From Pikeienuella litoralis (GTDB taxonomy: Bacteria > Pseudomonadota > Alphaproteobacteria > Rhodobacterales > Rhodobacteraceae): DNA of 64,000 nt. The stretch covers positions 1 to 64,000 of the forward strand of contig NZ_JBBHER010000007.1 of assembly GCF_037646705.1 (NCBI RefSeq), in the 5' to 3' direction. A model generated the notes under the pieces. That model worked only from the letters and a program-made list of their open reading frames with translations. It searched no databases and was not told the origin of the DNA. Below, piece after piece: positions 1 to 8,297 of the stretch. Position 1 is the first letter of the stretch, and every line of letters starts with the position of its first letter. The position numbers and the translations under genes are program-made.

Positions 1-353
<353 letters not shown>

Positions 354-454
354 CGTTCTCGTGTCCTTGGCTTGCACCATATGGCGCGCCGTTCGCGCCG
401 ATCGCTTCTCGCGCGGCGAGATAGGCGATTAACAGGTGGGACGCAACAGAGAAA

Positions 455-467
455 CCCCGCCGCGGGG
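455..467 (-). terminator. Possible weak terminator between tRNA-Gly and tuf
   Basis: A 5-bp G+C hairpin with a 3-base loop is followed on the minus strand by the T-rich stretch TTTCTCTGTT. It sits after tRNA-Gly and before tuf, so it may end or attenuate tRNA transcription. The stem is short and this call is tentative. Confidence 0.3.
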
Positions 468-528
468 GCTCCGCGCGAATTCAGGGGCGCGGGGCGCCGA
501 CGAAAGACCGGTCGGAGAGATGGCGTGG

Positions 529-599
529 AGCGGGTGAAGGGAATCGAACCCTCGTCGTAAGCTTGGAAGGCTTCTGCTCTACCATTGAGCTACACCCGC
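529..599 (-). tRNA. tRNA-Gly (anticodon TCC)
   Basis: The 71-nt cloverleaf has a 7-bp acceptor stem (GCGGGTG with CACCCGC), a D-arm TAGCTC, the anticodon loop CTTCCAA giving TCC, and the T-arm GGTTCGATTCC. CCA is not encoded. It lies between hup and tuf on the same strand. Confidence 0.95.
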
Positions 600-604
600 A
601 GAGA

Positions 605-626
605 GCGGCCGGCGGACGCCGGCCGC
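605..626 (-). terminator. Hairpin terminator after the HU gene
   Basis: This is a perfect 22-nt palindrome-type hairpin (arms GCGGCCGGCG and CGCCGGCCGC) immediately after the HU stop codon, followed on the minus strand by TCTCT. Its position fits rho-independent termination of hup. The T-run is poor and tRNA-Gly starts only 6 nt later, so it could instead be a processing or attenuation structure. Confidence 0.5.
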
Positions 627-632
627 GCGCAC

Positions 633-908
633 TCAGTTGACCGCGTCGGTCGCCGCCTTGGCGGCCTTGAACTTCACGCTCGTCTTGGCGGCGAAGGTCA
701 TCGTCTCGCCAGTGCGGGGATTGCGCCCCTCGCGCGCTTCCTTGTGGGCGGAGGTGAATTTCCCCATGCCCGGAAGAACGACCGCGCCGCCCGCCTTCAG
801 CGCGGCGAGCGCCGCGCCCGCGAACGCCTCGAGCGCGGCCGAGGCCTGCGCCTGCGTCAGCCCTGCGCCTTCGGCGACCGCCGCCACGACTTCGGATTTC
901 TTGTCCAT
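633..908 (-). CDS. hup: HU-family DNA-binding protein
   Basis: This is a nucleoid-associated architectural protein that bends DNA as a dimer. The 91-residue length is normal for HU. The start MDKKSEVV is followed by the alpha-helical dimerisation half. The beta-arm region contains RNPRTGETMTF and the segment VKFKAAKA, as in HU/IHF proteins. A hairpin terminator follows the stop. The sequence supports HU rather than IHF because it lacks the longer IHF-type tail, but that distinction is not certain. Three evenly spaced GTCAA repeats lie upstream of the start and may be part of its regulation. Confidence 0.93.
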   Translation of the reverse strand: MDKKSEVVAAVAEGAGLTQAQASAALEAFAGAALAALKAGGAVVLPGMGKFTSAHKEAREGRNPRTGETMTFAAKTSVKFKAAKAATDAVN

Positions 909-964
909 GATATCTCTCCTGCCTCTTGTTCCGCGGCGAATGCGCCCGCTCGCGTCGGCCCTTC

Positions 965-996
965 ATAGTCAAGATTTTTGTCAAGAAAACCGTCAA
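965..996 (-). promoter_or_regulatory. Three GTCAA direct repeats upstream of hup
   Basis: GTCAA (TTGAC on the coding strand of hup) occurs at 968-972, 980-984 and 992-996, spaced exactly 12 nt apart, about 60-90 nt upstream of the HU start. One copy forms a perfect TTGACA -35 hexamer at 979-984, but no convincing -10 box stands at the right distance. The repeats could be an operator or overlapping promoter elements. Confidence 0.35.
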
Positions 997-1113
997 ATCG
1001 CAAATCATGCCGAAAATTTCGTTCAATCGGGCGAAACGCCGCGAATCTCCTCCCGCTATTGCCCTCGCTCGCGCTACGCGCGAACCATATGGGGCGTTTA
1101 GAGGAGTGCATCA

Positions 1114-1776
1114 ATGCCGACATCGCTCATCACCGGGGCCAATCGCGGAATCGGCCTCGAAATCAGCCGCCGCCTCGCCGCGCGGGGCGAGACCGTGATC
1201 GCCTGCGCCCGCACCGACCCGCCTTCCGCGCCGGGGCTGGAGCCGTACAGGCTCGACGTCACCGACGCCGAGGCGCTGGAGGGGCTGACGGTGGCGCTGG
1301 AGGGGCGGGCGCTCGATCTTCTGGTCTGCAACGCCGGGATGCTGATCGGGCGCGGCGGCGTCGACGACGCGTCCTACACGCAGGAGGCCTTCGCCGAGGT
1401 GCTGGCGGTGAATGTCACCGGGGTCTTCATGACCATCCGCGCCTGCCTCCCCGCGCTTCGCCGGGCCAAGGGCCGGATCGCGGTCATCTCATCGCAGATG
1501 GGATCGAGCGCGCGGGCCAAGGGCGCGGCCTATCTCTACCGGGCGTCGAAGGCGGCGGCGACGAATCTCGCGGTCTCGCTCTCGAAGGAGCTGGGCGCGG
1601 AGGGGATCGCGGTCGGCGCCTATCATCCCGGCTGGGTCCGGACCGGCATGGGCGGGAGCGGCGCCGACATCTCCGTCGAGGAGAGCGCCGAGGGGCTCAT
1701 CGCCCGCTTCGACGAACTGACGCCGGAGACCGCCGGCTGCTTCCGCTTCTACTCCGGCGAGACGATCCCGTTCTGA
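1114..1776 (+). CDS. SDR-family oxidoreductase
   Basis: This is a short-chain dehydrogenase/reductase of 220 residues, a cytosolic NAD(P)-dependent oxidoreductase. The Rossmann cofactor motif TGANRGIG spans residues 7-14, the NAG motif follows near residue 75, the serines of the active site are at 126-127, and the catalytic YxxxK is Y142/K146. The HPGWVRTGMGG loop resembles CsgA/CsgA-like SDRs. The start is preceded by GGAG (TTTAGAGGAGTGCATCA). Its 3' end meets the convergent alpha/beta hydrolase gene with a short overlap. The substrate cannot be deduced. Confidence 0.88.
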   Translation: MPTSLITGANRGIGLEISRRLAARGETVIACARTDPPSAPGLEPYRLDVTDAEALEGLTVALEGRALDLLVCNAGMLIGRGGVDDASYTQEAFAEVLAVNVTGVFMTIRACLPALRRAKGRIAVISSQMGSSARAKGAAYLYRASKAAATNLAVSLSKELGAEGIAVGAYHPGWVRTGMGGSGADISVEESAEGLIARFDELTPETAGCFRFYSGETIPF

Positions 1777-2561
1777 GCGCGCCAGGCGGCGCCCGCCTCC
1801 TCCACCGCGGCGATCAGCAGCTCCAGCTCCCGCGGGCCGGAGAACCGATGATCGGCGCCCCTGACCAGCGTCAGCCGGACATCCGGCCCGTCGAGATGCG
1901 AGAGAAGCCCGAGCGCGACATCCACGCCGACATCCTCGTCCGCGGTCCCTTGCAGCAGCCGCACCGGAAAGCCGACGGGGAAGGGCCGGTCGAGAACGCG
2001 GTTCCGCGCCCCGTCCTCGATCAACCGCCGGGTGATCGGATAGGGCTCGTCCGAATAGGCCGACGGGCGGAGCCAGACCCCGCTTGACGCCATCTCCGCT
2101 TTCGCCGCCTCATCCATCGCCGCCGCCATCTCCAGCGTGAAATCCGGCGCCGCCGCGACGCCGACCAGCGCCGCCACCCGCTCCGGGGCCGCGCGCGCCA
2201 GCAGAAGCGCGATCCAGCCGCCCATGGACGAGCCGACGAGAATCTGCGGCCCTTCGGTCAATCGCGTCACCGCTTCGCGGGCGTCGTCCGCCCAGTCGCC
2301 GATGCAGCCATCCTCGAACGCGCCGGAGGAGCGGCCATGGCCCGAATAGTCGAACCGGAGAAATCCGCGCCCCGCGCGCCGCGCCCATTCCTCGAGCGCG
2401 AGCGCCTTGGTTCCCTCCATGTCGGAGCGGAACCCGCCGAGGAAGACGACTCCCGGCAGGTCCCGCCCCGCCGCGGCGGGCGCGGTCAGCGCGTAGGCGA
2501 GCCTGCGGTTCGGGCCGAGATCGAGGAAGGCGGGTCTGGTCATGGGCGGGCTCATCATCAT
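1749..2561 (-). CDS. Alpha/beta hydrolase (serine esterase-like)
   Basis: This is a cytosolic alpha/beta hydrolase of about 270 residues. The nucleophile elbow GSSMGG follows the oxyanion segment FLGGFRSDMEGTK. The acid probably lies in the GTADEDV loop and the catalytic histidine in GADHRF near the C-terminus. The layout matches ABHD10/BEM46-type esterases. The start is uncertain: ATG at 2561 has AGGA eight bases upstream, while a downstream ATG at 2543 (MTRPAFLDLG) also fits homologues. The 3' end overlaps the convergent SDR gene by 28 nt. The substrate is unknown. Confidence 0.82.
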   Translation of the reverse strand: MMMSPPMTRPAFLDLGPNRRLAYALTAPAAAGRDLPGVVFLGGFRSDMEGTKALALEEWARRAGRGFLRFDYSGHGRSSGAFEDGCIGDWADDAREAVTRLTEGPQILVGSSMGGWIALLLARAAPERVAALVGVAAAPDFTLEMAAAMDEAAKAEMASSGVWLRPSAYSDEPYPITRRLIEDGARNRVLDRPFPVGFPVRLLQGTADEDVGVDVALGLLSHLDGPDVRLTLVRGADHRFSGPRELELLIAAVEEAGAAWRAQNGIVSPE

Positions 2562-2614
2562 GCATGCGGTCCTGGGCGAGCTTAACCGGTTCGCCGCCGG
2601 GGCGAAACCGCCGC

Positions 2615-3982
2615 TCAGGGCCGCGTCATGCGGCGGGTGATCAGATGAAAGCGCGCCGTCAGGAGACACGCGGTCACGATCAGCCCCGTCGCCAGCCCGA
2701 CCCAGAGCCCGGTCCCGCCCCACCCGAGCGGGAACGCCAGCAGCCAGCCGCCGCCGACGCCGAGCACCCAATAGCCGAACGCCCCGATCCAGAGCGGGAA
2801 ATAGGCGTCCCGCACCCCGCGAAGGGCGCGCGCCATGATCGCCTGCGCCCCGTCGAAGACCTGAAAGATCGCGGCGACGATCATCAGCCGCGTGACGATG
2901 GAGGAGACCTCCGCGAACCCCGGATCGCTGGCGGAGATGAAAAGCTGCGTGATCTCTTCCGCCAGCAGGAGCGGCGCCGCCACCAGAGCGGCCAGAATCG
3001 CGCCGCCGATGGTGAGCGCGACCAGCCCGGCCTGCCGCGCGCCGGCGGGGTCTCCCCGGCCCACGCCATGCGCGACGCGGACCATCCCCGCCTCCGCGAC
3101 GCCGAGCGCGAGGACGAACGGGATTCCGACCCAGCCGACCAGCACCTGATGCGCCGCCAGCATCTCCGCGCCGATCACGCCCGAGAGCAGGCCGACCACC
3201 GTGAAGAGGCCCGCCTCCAGCCCGACCAGCCCGGCGATCGGCAGACCGAGACGGAAGATCACCGCGATAAGCCCGAGATCCAGCCGCAGCCGCGAGCGGA
3301 ACAGCCCGTAGCCGCGGAGCGCCGGCTTTCGCCAGATATACGCCGTCAACGCCGCCAGCATCCCCCAGGCGACGATGGCCTTGGCGGCGCCGGCCCCGGC
3401 GATCCCCATCTCGGGCAGGAGCCAGCGGCCATGCACCAGCCCCTCCGCCAGCCCCCAGTTGACCAGAACCGCGACGGTGGTGATCACCATCACCGGCCCG
3501 GTCCGCGACAGGGCCGCCACGAAATCGCGCAGAACCGTGAAAAGCAGCGCCGGCAGAATCCCGAACGCCAGCGCGTGAAGATAGGGCCGGGCCAGCGCCG
3601 CGACCTCCCCGTCCTGCCCGGTCCAGCGCATGATCACGTCGAGATTCCAGACCAGCGCCGAGAACGGCGCCGAAATCAGCGCGGCGACCATGAGCCCGTG
3701 CCGCGCGGCGCGCCCGGCCTCCGTCTTCCGCCCCGCCCCTTCGGCCTGCGCCGCGAGAACCCCGGTGATGGACAGCAGCCCCATCGCCACCGCCAGCGCC
3801 TCGAAGGTCATCGAGCCGCCAAGCCCCGCCCCCGCCAGATGCTTGTAGCCGAGCCCGCCGACGACGAAGTTCGTGGTCTGGAACATCATGTATTCGGCGA
3901 CATAGGCCGCCATCAGCGGCGCCGCGATCAGAAGAAGCCGCCGCGCCTCCTCGCGCCGCGAAAATTGCGCCCGCCCGGTCAT
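2615..3982 (-). CDS. MATE-family multidrug/sodium exporter
   Basis: This is an integral inner-membrane transporter of 455 residues with about twelve hydrophobic helices and two homologous halves, as in NorM-type MATE antiporters. Helix 1 has the typical ARRLLLIAAPLMAAYVAEY pattern, and the later halves carry AHQVLVGWVG and GAQAIMARALRG motifs seen in this family. I chose the ATG at 3982 because AAGGGAG stands six bases upstream; an in-frame ATG 21 nt further up lacks a ribosome binding site. It lies upstream of the hydrolase on the same strand. The exported substrate cannot be predicted. Confidence 0.9.
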   Translation of the reverse strand: MTGRAQFSRREEARRLLLIAAPLMAAYVAEYMMFQTTNFVVGGLGYKHLAGAGLGGSMTFEALAVAMGLLSITGVLAAQAEGAGRKTEAGRAARHGLMVAALISAPFSALVWNLDVIMRWTGQDGEVAALARPYLHALAFGILPALLFTVLRDFVAALSRTGPVMVITTVAVLVNWGLAEGLVHGRWLLPEMGIAGAGAAKAIVAWGMLAALTAYIWRKPALRGYGLFRSRLRLDLGLIAVIFRLGLPIAGLVGLEAGLFTVVGLLSGVIGAEMLAAHQVLVGWVGIPFVLALGVAEAGMVRVAHGVGRGDPAGARQAGLVALTIGGAILAALVAAPLLLAEEITQLFISASDPGFAEVSSIVTRLMIVAAIFQVFDGAQAIMARALRGVRDAYFPLWIGAFGYWVLGVGGGWLLAFPLGWGGTGLWVGLATGLIVTACLLTARFHLITRRMTRP

Positions 3983-4082
3983 CGCAGGCTCCCTTCGGTC
4001 CACCCATGCGGCCGGGATCGGCGCAGGGCGTTCGCGTCTCCACTATTTCAGCGCCGGGCGCCACCCCCCGGGGCGCCTCCGG

Positions 4083-4715
4083 TCAGGGCGCCCAGGCGAG
4101 AAAATTGGCGATCAGGCGCAGGCCCGTCTCCTGACTCTTCTCCGGATGGAACTGCGTTCCGGCGAGGTTGTCGCGGCCGATGGCGGCGGTGACCGTCCCG
4201 CCATAGTCCACATGCGCCAGCCGATGCGCGGGCGCGCGCGGCAGCATCTGATAGGAATGGACGAAATAGGCGTGCGCGCCCGGAGCCAGCCCGTCGAAAA
4301 GCGGATGAGCGCCGAAATGCAGGTCGTTCCAGCCCATATGCGGCACCTTCAGGCCGCCCTCGGGCGCCAATCTGGCCACTTCGCCCGGAATCCAGCCGAG
4401 GCCCGGCGTCTCGCCATGCTCGCGCCCGACCGTCGCCATCAACTGCATGCCGACGCAAATGCCGAGAAAGGGCGCGCCGCCCCTCAGCGCCCGCTCCTCC
4501 AGCGCCTCGACCATCCCCGGCGCGGCGTCCAGCCCCGCGCGGCAATCCTTGAACGCCCCGACCCCGGGAAGCACGATCCGGTCGGCGCGGCGCACCGCCT
4601 CCGCGTCGGCGGAGACGAGGATCCGCTCCCCCGCCCCCTCCCGGCTCATCCGCTGAAAGGCCTTCTCCGCGGAATGCAGATTGCCGGAGCCGTAATCGAC
4701 GATGACGACAGTCAT
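4083..4715 (-). CDS. hisH: Imidazole glycerol phosphate synthase, glutaminase subunit HisH
   Basis: HisH hydrolyses glutamine and passes ammonia to HisF in step five of histidine biosynthesis. The protein has 210 residues, the usual size. Class I glutaminase features are visible: YGSGN near the N-terminus, nucleophile Cys87 in LGICVGMQ, and the His190/Glu192 pair in FHPEKS. It follows hisB on the same strand with a 16-nt gap, so the two are probably cotranscribed. hisA and hisF, often next in related genomes, are not adjacent here; a MATE exporter follows instead. Confidence 0.96.
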   Translation of the reverse strand: MTVVIVDYGSGNLHSAEKAFQRMSREGAGERILVSADAEAVRRADRIVLPGVGAFKDCRAGLDAAPGMVEALEERALRGGAPFLGICVGMQLMATVGREHGETPGLGWIPGEVARLAPEGGLKVPHMGWNDLHFGAHPLFDGLAPGAHAYFVHSYQMLPRAPAHRLAHVDYGGTVTAAIGRDNLAGTQFHPEKSQETGLRLIANFLAWAP

Positions 4716-4731
4716 GAGCCCAGCCTTCCTG

Positions 4732-5322
4732 TCACAAGACCCCTTTGGTCGACGGCACCGCATCCGCGCGACGCGGGTCCGTCTCCAGCGCGTCCCGGAG
4801 CGCGCGCGCCACCGCCTTGAAGCAGGTCTCGGCGATGTGGTGCGAGTTGACGCCCGAGAGCGTCTCCACATGCAGAGTCATGCCGGAGTTCATCGCGAAG
4901 GCGGTGAAGAACTCCCGCACCAGCTCGGTGTCGAACGCGCCGATCTTGGGGGCCGTGAAATCCACCTTCCAGACCAGGAACGGCCGGCCCGAGAGGTCCA
5001 GCGCCGCGCGCGTCAGGCATTCGTCCATCGGCAGATAGCAATGCCCGTAGCGCCGGATCCCGCGCTTGTCGCCCACCGCCGCCGCCAGCGCCCGGCCGAG
5101 AAGGATGCCCGTGTCCTCGACCGTGTGATGATCGTCGATATGCTGATCGCCCTTCGCGCGCACCTTCATGTCGATCAGCCCGTGCCGCGCCAGCTGGTCC
5201 AGCATGTGGTCGAAGAAGCCGACCCCGGTCCGGTTGTCATGGGCGCCGGTCCCGTCGAGGTCGATTTCGACATCGATCTCCGTCTCGGCGGTGCGGCGGG
5301 TCTCTTTCGCGCGGCGGCTCAT
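4732..5322 (-). CDS. hisB: Imidazoleglycerol-phosphate dehydratase HisB
   Basis: This enzyme dehydrates imidazoleglycerol phosphate to imidazole acetol phosphate in histidine biosynthesis. The 196 residues form a monofunctional dehydratase with no phosphatase domain. The metal-binding motifs GFFDHMLDQ and DDHHTVED, and the second-half motif NSHHIAE, are all present. I chose the ATG at 5322 (MSRRAK) because AAGGGGA is six bases upstream; an ATG 6 nt earlier overlaps that site. It is first of the hisB-hisH pair and divergent from hslV. Confidence 0.96.
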   Translation of the reverse strand: MSRRAKETRRTAETEIDVEIDLDGTGAHDNRTGVGFFDHMLDQLARHGLIDMKVRAKGDQHIDDHHTVEDTGILLGRALAAAVGDKRGIRRYGHCYLPMDECLTRAALDLSGRPFLVWKVDFTAPKIGAFDTELVREFFTAFAMNSGMTLHVETLSGVNSHHIAETCFKAVARALRDALETDPRRADAVPSTKGVL

Positions 5323-5438
5323 CGCCATTCCCCTTCAGCTGCTTTCCGGGGCATATAGCGGCGCCGGCGCCGGCGCCACAAGTTGCGGCGCCCGCGCCTC
5401 GGGCCTATGTAGCGCAGGAATGGAAAGCAGGAGGCCGG

Positions 5439-5975
5439 ATGACCACCGTCATAGCCGTGAAAAAGGATGGACAGACCGTCATCGCCGGCGACGGGCAGGT
5501 CAGCGTGGGCAACACGGTGATCAAGAGCACGGCGCGGAAGGTCCGCCGGCTCTCGCCCGGCGGGCGCGACGTGATCGCGGGCTTCGCCGGCTCCACCGCC
5601 GACGCCTTCACCCTTTTCGAGCGTCTCGAAGCGAAGCTGGAGGCCGCGCCCGGCCAGCTCACCCGCGCCGCGGTCGATCTGGCGAAGGAGTGGCGGACCG
5701 ACAAATATCTCCGCAACCTCGAGGCGATGCTGGTGGTCAGCGACGGGCGCGATCTTCTCGTCATCACCGGCGCCGGCGATGTGCTGGAGCCTGAAGGCGG
5801 GGTCGCCGCGGTCGGCTCGGGCGGGAATTTCGCGCTCGCCGCCGCGCGGGCCCTGATCGACGGCGGCCAGTCCGCGGAGCAGATCGCCCGCCGGGCGATG
5901 GCCATCGCGGCGGAGATCTGCGTCTTCACCAACCAGAGCATCGTGGTGGAGACCATCGCCGCCACGGAGGAGTGA
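5439..5975 (+). CDS. hslV: ATP-dependent protease proteolytic subunit HslV
   Basis: HslV is the threonine peptidase of the HslUV protease complex. The protein has 178 residues and starts MTTVIAVKKDG, so removing the initiator Met leaves catalytic Thr at the N-terminus with no further propeptide. AGDGQVS, KVRRLSPG and the GSGGNFA segment are typical. AGGAGG stands just upstream of the start. It begins a cluster with an unknown 122-residue gene and hslU. Confidence 0.95.
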   Translation: MTTVIAVKKDGQTVIAGDGQVSVGNTVIKSTARKVRRLSPGGRDVIAGFAGSTADAFTLFERLEAKLEAAPGQLTRAAVDLAKEWRTDKYLRNLEAMLVVSDGRDLLVITGAGDVLEPEGGVAAVGSGGNFALAAARALIDGGQSAEQIARRAMAIAAEICVFTNQSIVVETIAATEE

Positions 5976-6049
5976 AGGCATGGGCTGGGTCCATACCGGC
6001 CTCGCCGGCCTGAAACCCGCCTTCGACTGATCGACAAGGGAGCGGCGCA

Positions 6050-6418
6050 ATGGATGACCTCCTCAAGATCGTGATCGGCGCCGCCGCCGGTGGCGTCATC
6101 GGTCCGATCATCCTGGAGCACTACCGCTCCTGGCGGCGCGAGCGCGAATGGGAGCGGCCGCGCAAGGCGCTCCTGATGAAGCTGCTCTCCGGGCCGTTGG
6201 TCTTTCGATCGCTCGACATCCTGAGCCGCACCACCGGCACGACGCATGAGGAGTGCCGATCGCTGTTGATCGCGCTCGACGCGCGCGGCGGGCTTCTCAG
6301 CGACGGGCGCGAAGCCTGGGCGCTGATCGCCCGCGCGCCGCTGAAGGACGCGGACGACCCCGAACTCATCGAACGCAACCGCACGCAGAGCGGCGGAGAA
6401 GACACCGAGGAAGAATGA
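6050..6418 (+). CDS. Unknown small protein between hslV and hslU; membrane anchor plus winged-helix-like region
   Basis: I do not recognise a named family. The 122-residue protein has a hydrophobic N-terminal segment (about residues 5-24, LKIVIGAAAGGVIGPIIL) followed by a basic stretch WRREREWERPRK. Next comes a helical region resembling a small winged-helix module (LDILSRTTGTTHEECRSLL then a WALIARAPL-like end), and an acidic tail. Its stop overlaps the hslU start as ATGA, so it is translationally coupled to the unfoldase gene. GGGAG lies upstream. A role linked to HslUV, for example membrane tethering or regulation, is inference from position only. Confidence 0.75.
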   Translation: MDDLLKIVIGAAAGGVIGPIILEHYRSWRREREWERPRKALLMKLLSGPLVFRSLDILSRTTGTTHEECRSLLIALDARGGLLSDGREAWALIARAPLKDADDPELIERNRTQSGGEDTEEE

Positions 6419-7719
6419 CCGAACTCACCCCCCGCGAAATCGTCTCCGAGCTCGACCGCTACATCATCGGCCAGAAAGAGGCCAAACGCGCCGTCGCCGT
6501 CGCGCTTCGCTCGCGCTGGCGCCGCCAGAAGATCGAAGGGCCGTTGCAGGCGGAGGTGACGCCGAAGAACATCCTGATGATCGGCCCGACCGGCGTCGGC
6601 AAGACCGAGATCAGCCGCCGGCTCGCCCGGCTGGCGGGGGCGCCCTTCATCAAGGTGGAGGCGACGAAATTCACCGAGGTCGGCTATGTCGGCCGCGACG
6701 TGGAGCAGATCGTCCGCGATCTGGTCGAGGCGGCCATCGTCATGGAGCGCGCGAAGAAGCGCGAGGGCGTGAAGGTCCGCGCCCATGACGCCGCGGAGAA
6801 TCGCGTGCTGGCGGCGCTGGTCGGCGAGAACGCCAGCGAGGCGACCCGCGCCGCTTTCCTGAAGAAGCTTCGCGACGGCGAGCTTGACGGGAAGGAGATC
6901 GAGGTCGCCGTCGCCGACACCACGAACCCGCTCGGCATGCTGGACCTTCCCGGCGGCGGCGCGCAGATGGGCATGGTCAATATCGGGGATATTTTCGGCA
7001 AGGCGTTCTCCGGGCGCACCAAGAAGCGCCGGATGAAGGTCGCGGACAGCTACGAGCTTCTGATCGCGGAGGAGGCGGACAAGCTCGTCGATCAGGAGGA
7101 GATCACCCGCGACGCGATCCAGGCGGTGGAGAACACCGGCATCGTCTTCATCGACGAGATCGACAAGGTCTGCGCCCGCGCCGAGACCCGCGGCGCCGAC
7201 GTCAGCCGCGAGGGCGTGCAGCGCGATCTTCTGCCGCTGATCGAGGGGACGACGGTCACCACCAAGCACGGCGCGGTGAAGACCGATCATATCCTTTTCA
7301 TCGCCTCCGGCGCCTTCCATCTGGCGAAACCCTCGGATCTTCTGCCGGAGCTTCAGGGCCGGCTGCCGATCCGGGTGTCGCTCCGCGATCTGACCGAGGC
7401 GGATTTCGTCCGCATCCTGACCGAGCCCGACAATTCCCTGGTCCGGCAATATCAGGCGTTGATGGCGGCCGAAGGCGTGACGCTGGACTTCGCCGATGAC
7501 GGCGTCGCGGCGCTGGCGCGAATCGCGGCGGAGGTGAACCGCGCGGTCGAGAATATCGGCGCCCGGCGCCTCTACACCGTGATCGAGAAGGTTTTCGAGG
7601 AGATCAGCTTCACCGCGCCCGACCGCGAAGGCGAGACGGTGACCATCGACGCCGCGTTTGTCGAGAACCATGTCGGCGATCTCGCCTCCTCCGCGGATCT
7701 CAGCCGTTATGTGCTTTAG
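6415..7719 (+). CDS. hslU: ATP-dependent protease ATPase subunit HslU
   Basis: HslU is the hexameric AAA+ unfoldase that feeds substrates into HslV. It has 434 residues, the usual length. MTELTPREIVSELDRYIIGQ opens the protein, the Walker A GPTGVGKT is at residues 57-64, the intermediate I-domain follows, and Walker B IVFIDEIDKV lies near residue 245. The C-terminus ends in SRYVL, the tail that docks into HslV. The start overlaps the stop of the preceding small gene by ATGA. Confidence 0.97.
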   Translation: MTELTPREIVSELDRYIIGQKEAKRAVAVALRSRWRRQKIEGPLQAEVTPKNILMIGPTGVGKTEISRRLARLAGAPFIKVEATKFTEVGYVGRDVEQIVRDLVEAAIVMERAKKREGVKVRAHDAAENRVLAALVGENASEATRAAFLKKLRDGELDGKEIEVAVADTTNPLGMLDLPGGGAQMGMVNIGDIFGKAFSGRTKKRRMKVADSYELLIAEEADKLVDQEEITRDAIQAVENTGIVFIDEIDKVCARAETRGADVSREGVQRDLLPLIEGTTVTTKHGAVKTDHILFIASGAFHLAKPSDLLPELQGRLPIRVSLRDLTEADFVRILTEPDNSLVRQYQALMAAEGVTLDFADDGVAALARIAAEVNRAVENIGARRLYTVIEKVFEEISFTAPDREGETVTIDAAFVENHVGDLASSADLSRYVL

Positions 7720-7743
7720 GCGCGGCCGCCGGGGCGCGCCCTG

Positions 7744-8220
7744 ATGCGCGTCATCGCGGTTTTCGCGGCGCTGGCCTTCGCGCTCGACCAGGGCGCGAAA
7801 CTTCTGGTCATGTACGGGCTCAACCTCGTCGATCGCGGCGCGATCGACATCGCGCCGCCCTTCCTCCGCTTCGTCATGGCCTGGAACCGCGGGATCAATT
7901 TTGGCGTCTTCGCGTCGCATGCGGAGCTCGCCCGCTGGTCGCTTGTCGGGCTGTCGCTGGCGATTTCCGTCGCGCTGCTGATCTGGGCGCGGCGGAAGGA
8001 CGGCTTCTGGCTCCATGTCGGCGCCGGTCTGGTGATCGGCGGCGCGCTCGGCAACGCGCTCGACCGCATCCGTTATGGCGCGGTCGCGGATTTTCTGAAC
8101 ATGTCTTGCTGCGGGCTGAACAATCCTTATGTGTTCAACATCGCCGACGCCGCGATCTTCGCGGGCGCCGGTCTGATGATCCTGACGAGCGGCGAAAAGA
8201 AGCGCTCCGTCGGACATTGA
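7744..8220 (+). CDS. lspA: Lipoprotein signal peptidase (signal peptidase II)
   Basis: LspA is an inner-membrane aspartyl protease that removes signal peptides from diacylated prolipoproteins. The 158-residue protein has four hydrophobic segments. Family motifs are present: DQGAK near the N-terminus, NRGINFGVF, GGALGNALDR and the catalytic-Asp segments VADFLN and FNIADAA. It lies 24 nt after hslU. The next gene encodes a lipoprotein, a probable substrate. Confidence 0.96.
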   Translation: MRVIAVFAALAFALDQGAKLLVMYGLNLVDRGAIDIAPPFLRFVMAWNRGINFGVFASHAELARWSLVGLSLAISVALLIWARRKDGFWLHVGAGLVIGGALGNALDRIRYGAVADFLNMSCCGLNNPYVFNIADAAIFAGAGLMILTSGEKKRSVGH

Positions 8221-8297
8221 GCCGCCGCCCGCCCGCATTGCGGCGGGCGCGGGTTCGGGGCATGATGCCGCCGATGAAAGATATACGGAGCCGGTCA

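Noticed and set aside
2564..4192. Long plus-strand open frame of 542 codons
   Set aside because: It is antisense to the MATE exporter gene, rich in Arg, Asp and Pro, and typical of a shadow frame in GC-rich DNA.
8226..8249. Hairpin CGCCCGCC/GGCGGGCG after lspA
   Set aside because: No T-run follows and the lipoprotein gene downstream is probably cotranscribed, so termination is not supported.
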